Shown here: piece after piece, positions 44,988 through 46,973 of the stretch
Layout of the letters: every line of letters starts with the position of its first letter
Position numbering within the stretch: the stretch's first letter is position 1
DNA from: Afipia sp.
Lineage (GTDB): Bacteria > Pseudomonadota > Alphaproteobacteria > Rhizobiales > Xanthobacteraceae
DNA length: 46,973 nt
Assembly (NCBI GenBank): GCA_030652315.1
Contig: JAUSAX010000129.1
Coordinates: forward strand, 1-46,973
Direction: 5' to 3'
Notes under the pieces: generated by a model
Told to the model about the DNA's origin: nothing
The model's database searches: none
The model's input: the letters and a program-made list of their open reading frames with translations, nothing else
Made by a program: the position numbers and the translations under genes

Positions 44988-45961
44988 TTACCCTGCCTCT
45001 TGTAGATCGTCGATGGATCCGGATCTGCATTCAGGAATGCGATCGACCTACCGGCGGAATAAACCGACTTGATTTCCTTTTCGACATCGGAAGCCCACTT
45101 AACGTTCATCCCAAGTCGGTCGTTTGCCCGAATAAGCTCGCCAATCGCCTTCTGGTCGTCAGGCGAGCCTTTGACGGCTATCAGCTTTGCAGCGTCATCC
45201 GGATGAGCTGCAACCCACTCGGCGGCTTCCTTATAGGCCGCGAACAGCTTCTTCACGAGTTCTGGATTCTTTTCCGCCCAAGGAGTGTGCGCGGCGACGC
45301 CAAGATAAGGAATGTTGCGGCTGCCTGTGAATTTCTTCCAGCTCTCAGCAATGCCGATATCAATCGTTTTGATACCCGGCTTTTTTGAATGCAACGTGGT
45401 GTAAGCGGGTTCCCAGAGCTGAACGGCCGTTGCGCGATCAGCGAGCGCGTAGCCGACGAGACCAGGCGTTGCAGTGTTAACGACGGAGAACTTCGCTGTA
45501 TCGGCACCTGCTTGGCGCGCGAACCAATCGAACATGACGTAGTTCGTCGTTCCCTTCGCCGCCGCAAGATCCTTGCCTTCCAGATCCTTCAGAGTCTTGA
45601 TCTCCGGTCGCGATGTCACCACCGAGCCCCAGAAGTCAAAGAGATTGAAAAGATAGGTCACTTTAACGCCACGCGTATCCGCGAGACCGACCGTCAATAG
45701 AGCCGCACTACCGCCAAGCTGAAACTCGCCTGAATTGAACTGCGCGGTGTAGGCATCGGGGGTCCGCTCCTCGAACTTGATGCGGAGACCATGTTTCTCA
45801 TCCAGTTTCTGGGCCTTGATGACAGGCGGCAGGAACGCGCCCAGTGACGGAGCTCCGAAAACAACGATGGTAAGATCTGCCGGCGCCTGGGCGCGAACCG
45901 GGGCGCTTGCCAGCAGCATGGAGATACAAGCGAGGCTCGTGAAGAACTTGCGGGTTATCAT
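44984..45961 (-). CDS. Periplasmic binding protein, SsuA/NMT1-like
   Basis: 325 aa from ATG 45961, with GGAGGG ahead. A signal peptide (FFTSLACISMLLASAPVRAQA) precedes a type II binding fold: TIVVFGAPSLGAFLPPVIKAQKLDEKHGL, then FNSGEFQLGGSAALLTVGLA, LEGKDLAAAKGTTNYVMFDWFA and AVQLWEPAYT, as in aliphatic sulfonate, nitrate or pyrimidine-precursor binding proteins. The ligand is not readable from sequence. It leads the ABC operon and follows the alpha/beta hydrolase gene by 25 bp. Confidence 0.9.
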   Translation of the reverse strand: MITRKFFTSLACISMLLASAPVRAQAPADLTIVVFGAPSLGAFLPPVIKAQKLDEKHGLRIKFEERTPDAYTAQFNSGEFQLGGSAALLTVGLADTRGVKVTYLFNLFDFWGSVVTSRPEIKTLKDLEGKDLAAAKGTTNYVMFDWFARQAGADTAKFSVVNTATPGLVGYALADRATAVQLWEPAYTTLHSKKPGIKTIDIGIAESWKKFTGSRNIPYLGVAAHTPWAEKNPELVKKLFAAYKEAAEWVAAHPDDAAKLIAVKGSPDDQKAIGELIRANDRLGMNVKWASDVEKEIKSVYSAGRSIAFLNADPDPSTIYKRQGK

Positions 45962-45986
45962 GTTATCCCTCCAGGTTTGTTGCTTT

Positions 45987-46820
45987 TTAAGTCTCATCTA
46001 TGGTGTTGATAAGCGTCAGAAAGTCGCGGACGGTTTCCGCAAAAGCATCCGGTGCTTCCACGCAAGATATGTGAGCGGCATCAAGGGTCACGAGATCAGC
46101 CTGCGGAATCGCGGCAACGATTTCCTCCGCGCGCGCGGGCGGCGTCGATGGATCGTGTTGTCCCGCGACGACACGCACCGGACATGAAATCCGCGACAGA
46201 TCCTGCAAAACATTCGTCGTCGCCAATACTTCGCAGCAGCCTGCATATCCAGCGGATGACGTGCCTGCAATCATCGCTCCGAGCTTCGCAACTCGCGCGT
46301 CGTGCTTGCCGCGATATTCAGCCGTCACCCAACGCTCCAGGGATGGCTGCACGAACGAGGAAACTCCACTCGAACGCGCGGTCGCAGCGCGGTCACGCCA
46401 CATCGCTTCGGGCGGAAAACTTGCAGCCGTGTTAGCGAGAACCAACCCGCCCACACGATCCGATGCGTGGATGCCGAGCCACATCGCAGTCAAGCCGCCG
46501 AGCGAAACGCCGCATACGACGGCGCGCGGAATTTCAAATGTATCGAGAACGGCGAGCACATCCTTGCCCAGCGTTTCGATCGTATAGCCGTTGAGCGGCG
46601 CATCTGAACGTCCGTGGCCGCGCGTGTCATAACGCACCAGGCACGCATGAGGTGCGAGACGCTCCGTGACTTCGTCCCACATCCCAGAAGATACTGCGAG
46701 CGAATTGCTGAAGACGATGGCCGGCTTATCCAAAGCCCCCGACACGCTCACAGCAAGCCGGACGCCGGGTTCGACCTCGATATTCTGTACGTCTCGTACG
46801 GCGATGTTCATATCTGCCAT
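45987..46820 (-). CDS. Alpha/beta hydrolase, 3-oxoadipate enol-lactonase-like
   Basis: 277 aa from ATG 46820; ATG 46811 is an alternative. It has the nucleophile elbow GVSLGG (Ser106), the acid Asp in VVAGQHDPSTPP and His in LDAAHISCVEAP, with the cap region between. The pattern (GMWDEVTERLAPHACLVRYDTRGHGRSD) matches PcaD-type enol-lactonases and related carboxyl-ester hydrolases. It begins 1 bp after the CoxG-like stop and is followed by the binding protein gene, so it probably works on the compound imported by that transporter. The substrate is unknown. Confidence 0.87.
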   Translation of the reverse strand: MADMNIAVRDVQNIEVEPGVRLAVSVSGALDKPAIVFSNSLAVSSGMWDEVTERLAPHACLVRYDTRGHGRSDAPLNGYTIETLGKDVLAVLDTFEIPRAVVCGVSLGGLTAMWLGIHASDRVGGLVLANTAASFPPEAMWRDRAATARSSGVSSFVQPSLERWVTAEYRGKHDARVAKLGAMIAGTSSAGYAGCCEVLATTNVLQDLSRISCPVRVVAGQHDPSTPPARAEEIVAAIPQADLVTLDAAHISCVEAPDAFAETVRDFLTLINTIDET

Positions 46821-46821
46821 C

Positions 46822-46973
46822 CTACTCAGCCGCGCCCTGAGCCGGCACGTCGAATTCCTTGCGCAGCGAAGTGAAGAACTTAGCCACCAAGTGCTTCGAT
46901 ACGCTTCCCAGAATGCGCTGGCCCACGCCTGCAACAAGTCCACCGATTTCGCCGACACCTTGATAGGTCAGCT
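46822..46973 (-). CDS. CoxG-like SRPBCC protein, C-terminal end
   Basis: The last 50 codons only; the gene runs off the right edge. They read LTYQGVGEIGGLVAGVGQRI, then KFFTSLRKEF and a stop. The G-x-G-G-x-(I/L)-A-x-(V/L)-G-x-R-(L/I)-(L/I) pattern and the KxxAxxFF helix match the C-terminus of CoxG / carbon monoxide dehydrogenase subunit G proteins, which help mature or anchor molybdenum hydroxylases. If so, such a hydroxylase may lie just outside. Low evidence because so little is visible. Confidence 0.6.
   Translation of the reverse strand, partial: LTYQGVGEIGGLVAGVGQRILGSVSKHLVAKFFTSLRKEFDVPAQGAAE

Overview
The window looks like a chromosomal segment of an alphaproteobacterium of the Bradyrhizobium / Rhodopseudomonas / Afipia group (Nitrobacteraceae). 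This is inferred from gene content, not from a marker gene. It carries a heme-PAS FixL, FixJ and a FixK-type Crp/Fnr regulator next to a cbb3 oxidase operon, plus a napEDABC operon, Liv-type ABC transport and high-GC coding. No rRNA, tRNA, CRISPR array or intact insertion sequence was seen.

Region 1 (1-12.9 kb, all minus strand) is a surface and secretion island. An RTX protein made almost wholly of nonapeptide repeats is followed by a strong stem-loop and then a type I secretion ATPase/permease and its membrane-fusion partner. After these come a LuxR-type regulator, a secreted M23 peptidase-like protein, and the N-terminal ~1,785 codons of a giant glycine-rich repeat protein that runs off the left edge. 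Region 2 (12.9-18 kb) is a siderophore-uptake locus: TonB-dependent receptor, small coupled protein and MFS permease on the minus strand, with a divergent AraC regulator and an Irr-like half-box between them.

Region 3 (18-26.4 kb) is a catabolic locus: a Liv-type transporter in which LivM, LivG and LivF are fused in one polypeptide, LivH, a Tat-type binding protein, a 3-hydroxyacid/acyl-CoA dehydrogenase and a beta-keto acid cleavage enzyme. A divergent GntR-SDR pair lies across a promoter holding a perfect 15-bp palindrome. It probably imports a beta-hydroxy acid, oxidises it and cleaves it with acetyl-CoA.

Region 4 (26.4-41.6 kb) is a low-oxygen respiration island: napEDABC, ccoNOQP, a 70-aa protein, a DUF2189 membrane protein, ccoI and ccoS, then fixK, fixL, fixJ and a single-domain response regulator. 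FixK-type boxes lie upstream of ccoN and of the single-domain regulator. fixG and fixH are absent from their usual place between ccoP and ccoI.

Region 5 (41.6-47 kb) holds a ketopantoate-reductase-like protein preceded by a palindromic operator-like site, a decayed pyruvate carboxylase fragment, and an operon for a nitrate/sulfonate-type ABC transporter, an alpha/beta hydrolase and the end of a CoxG-like protein. Large plus-strand reading frames opposite the minus-strand genes are codon shadows and were left out.
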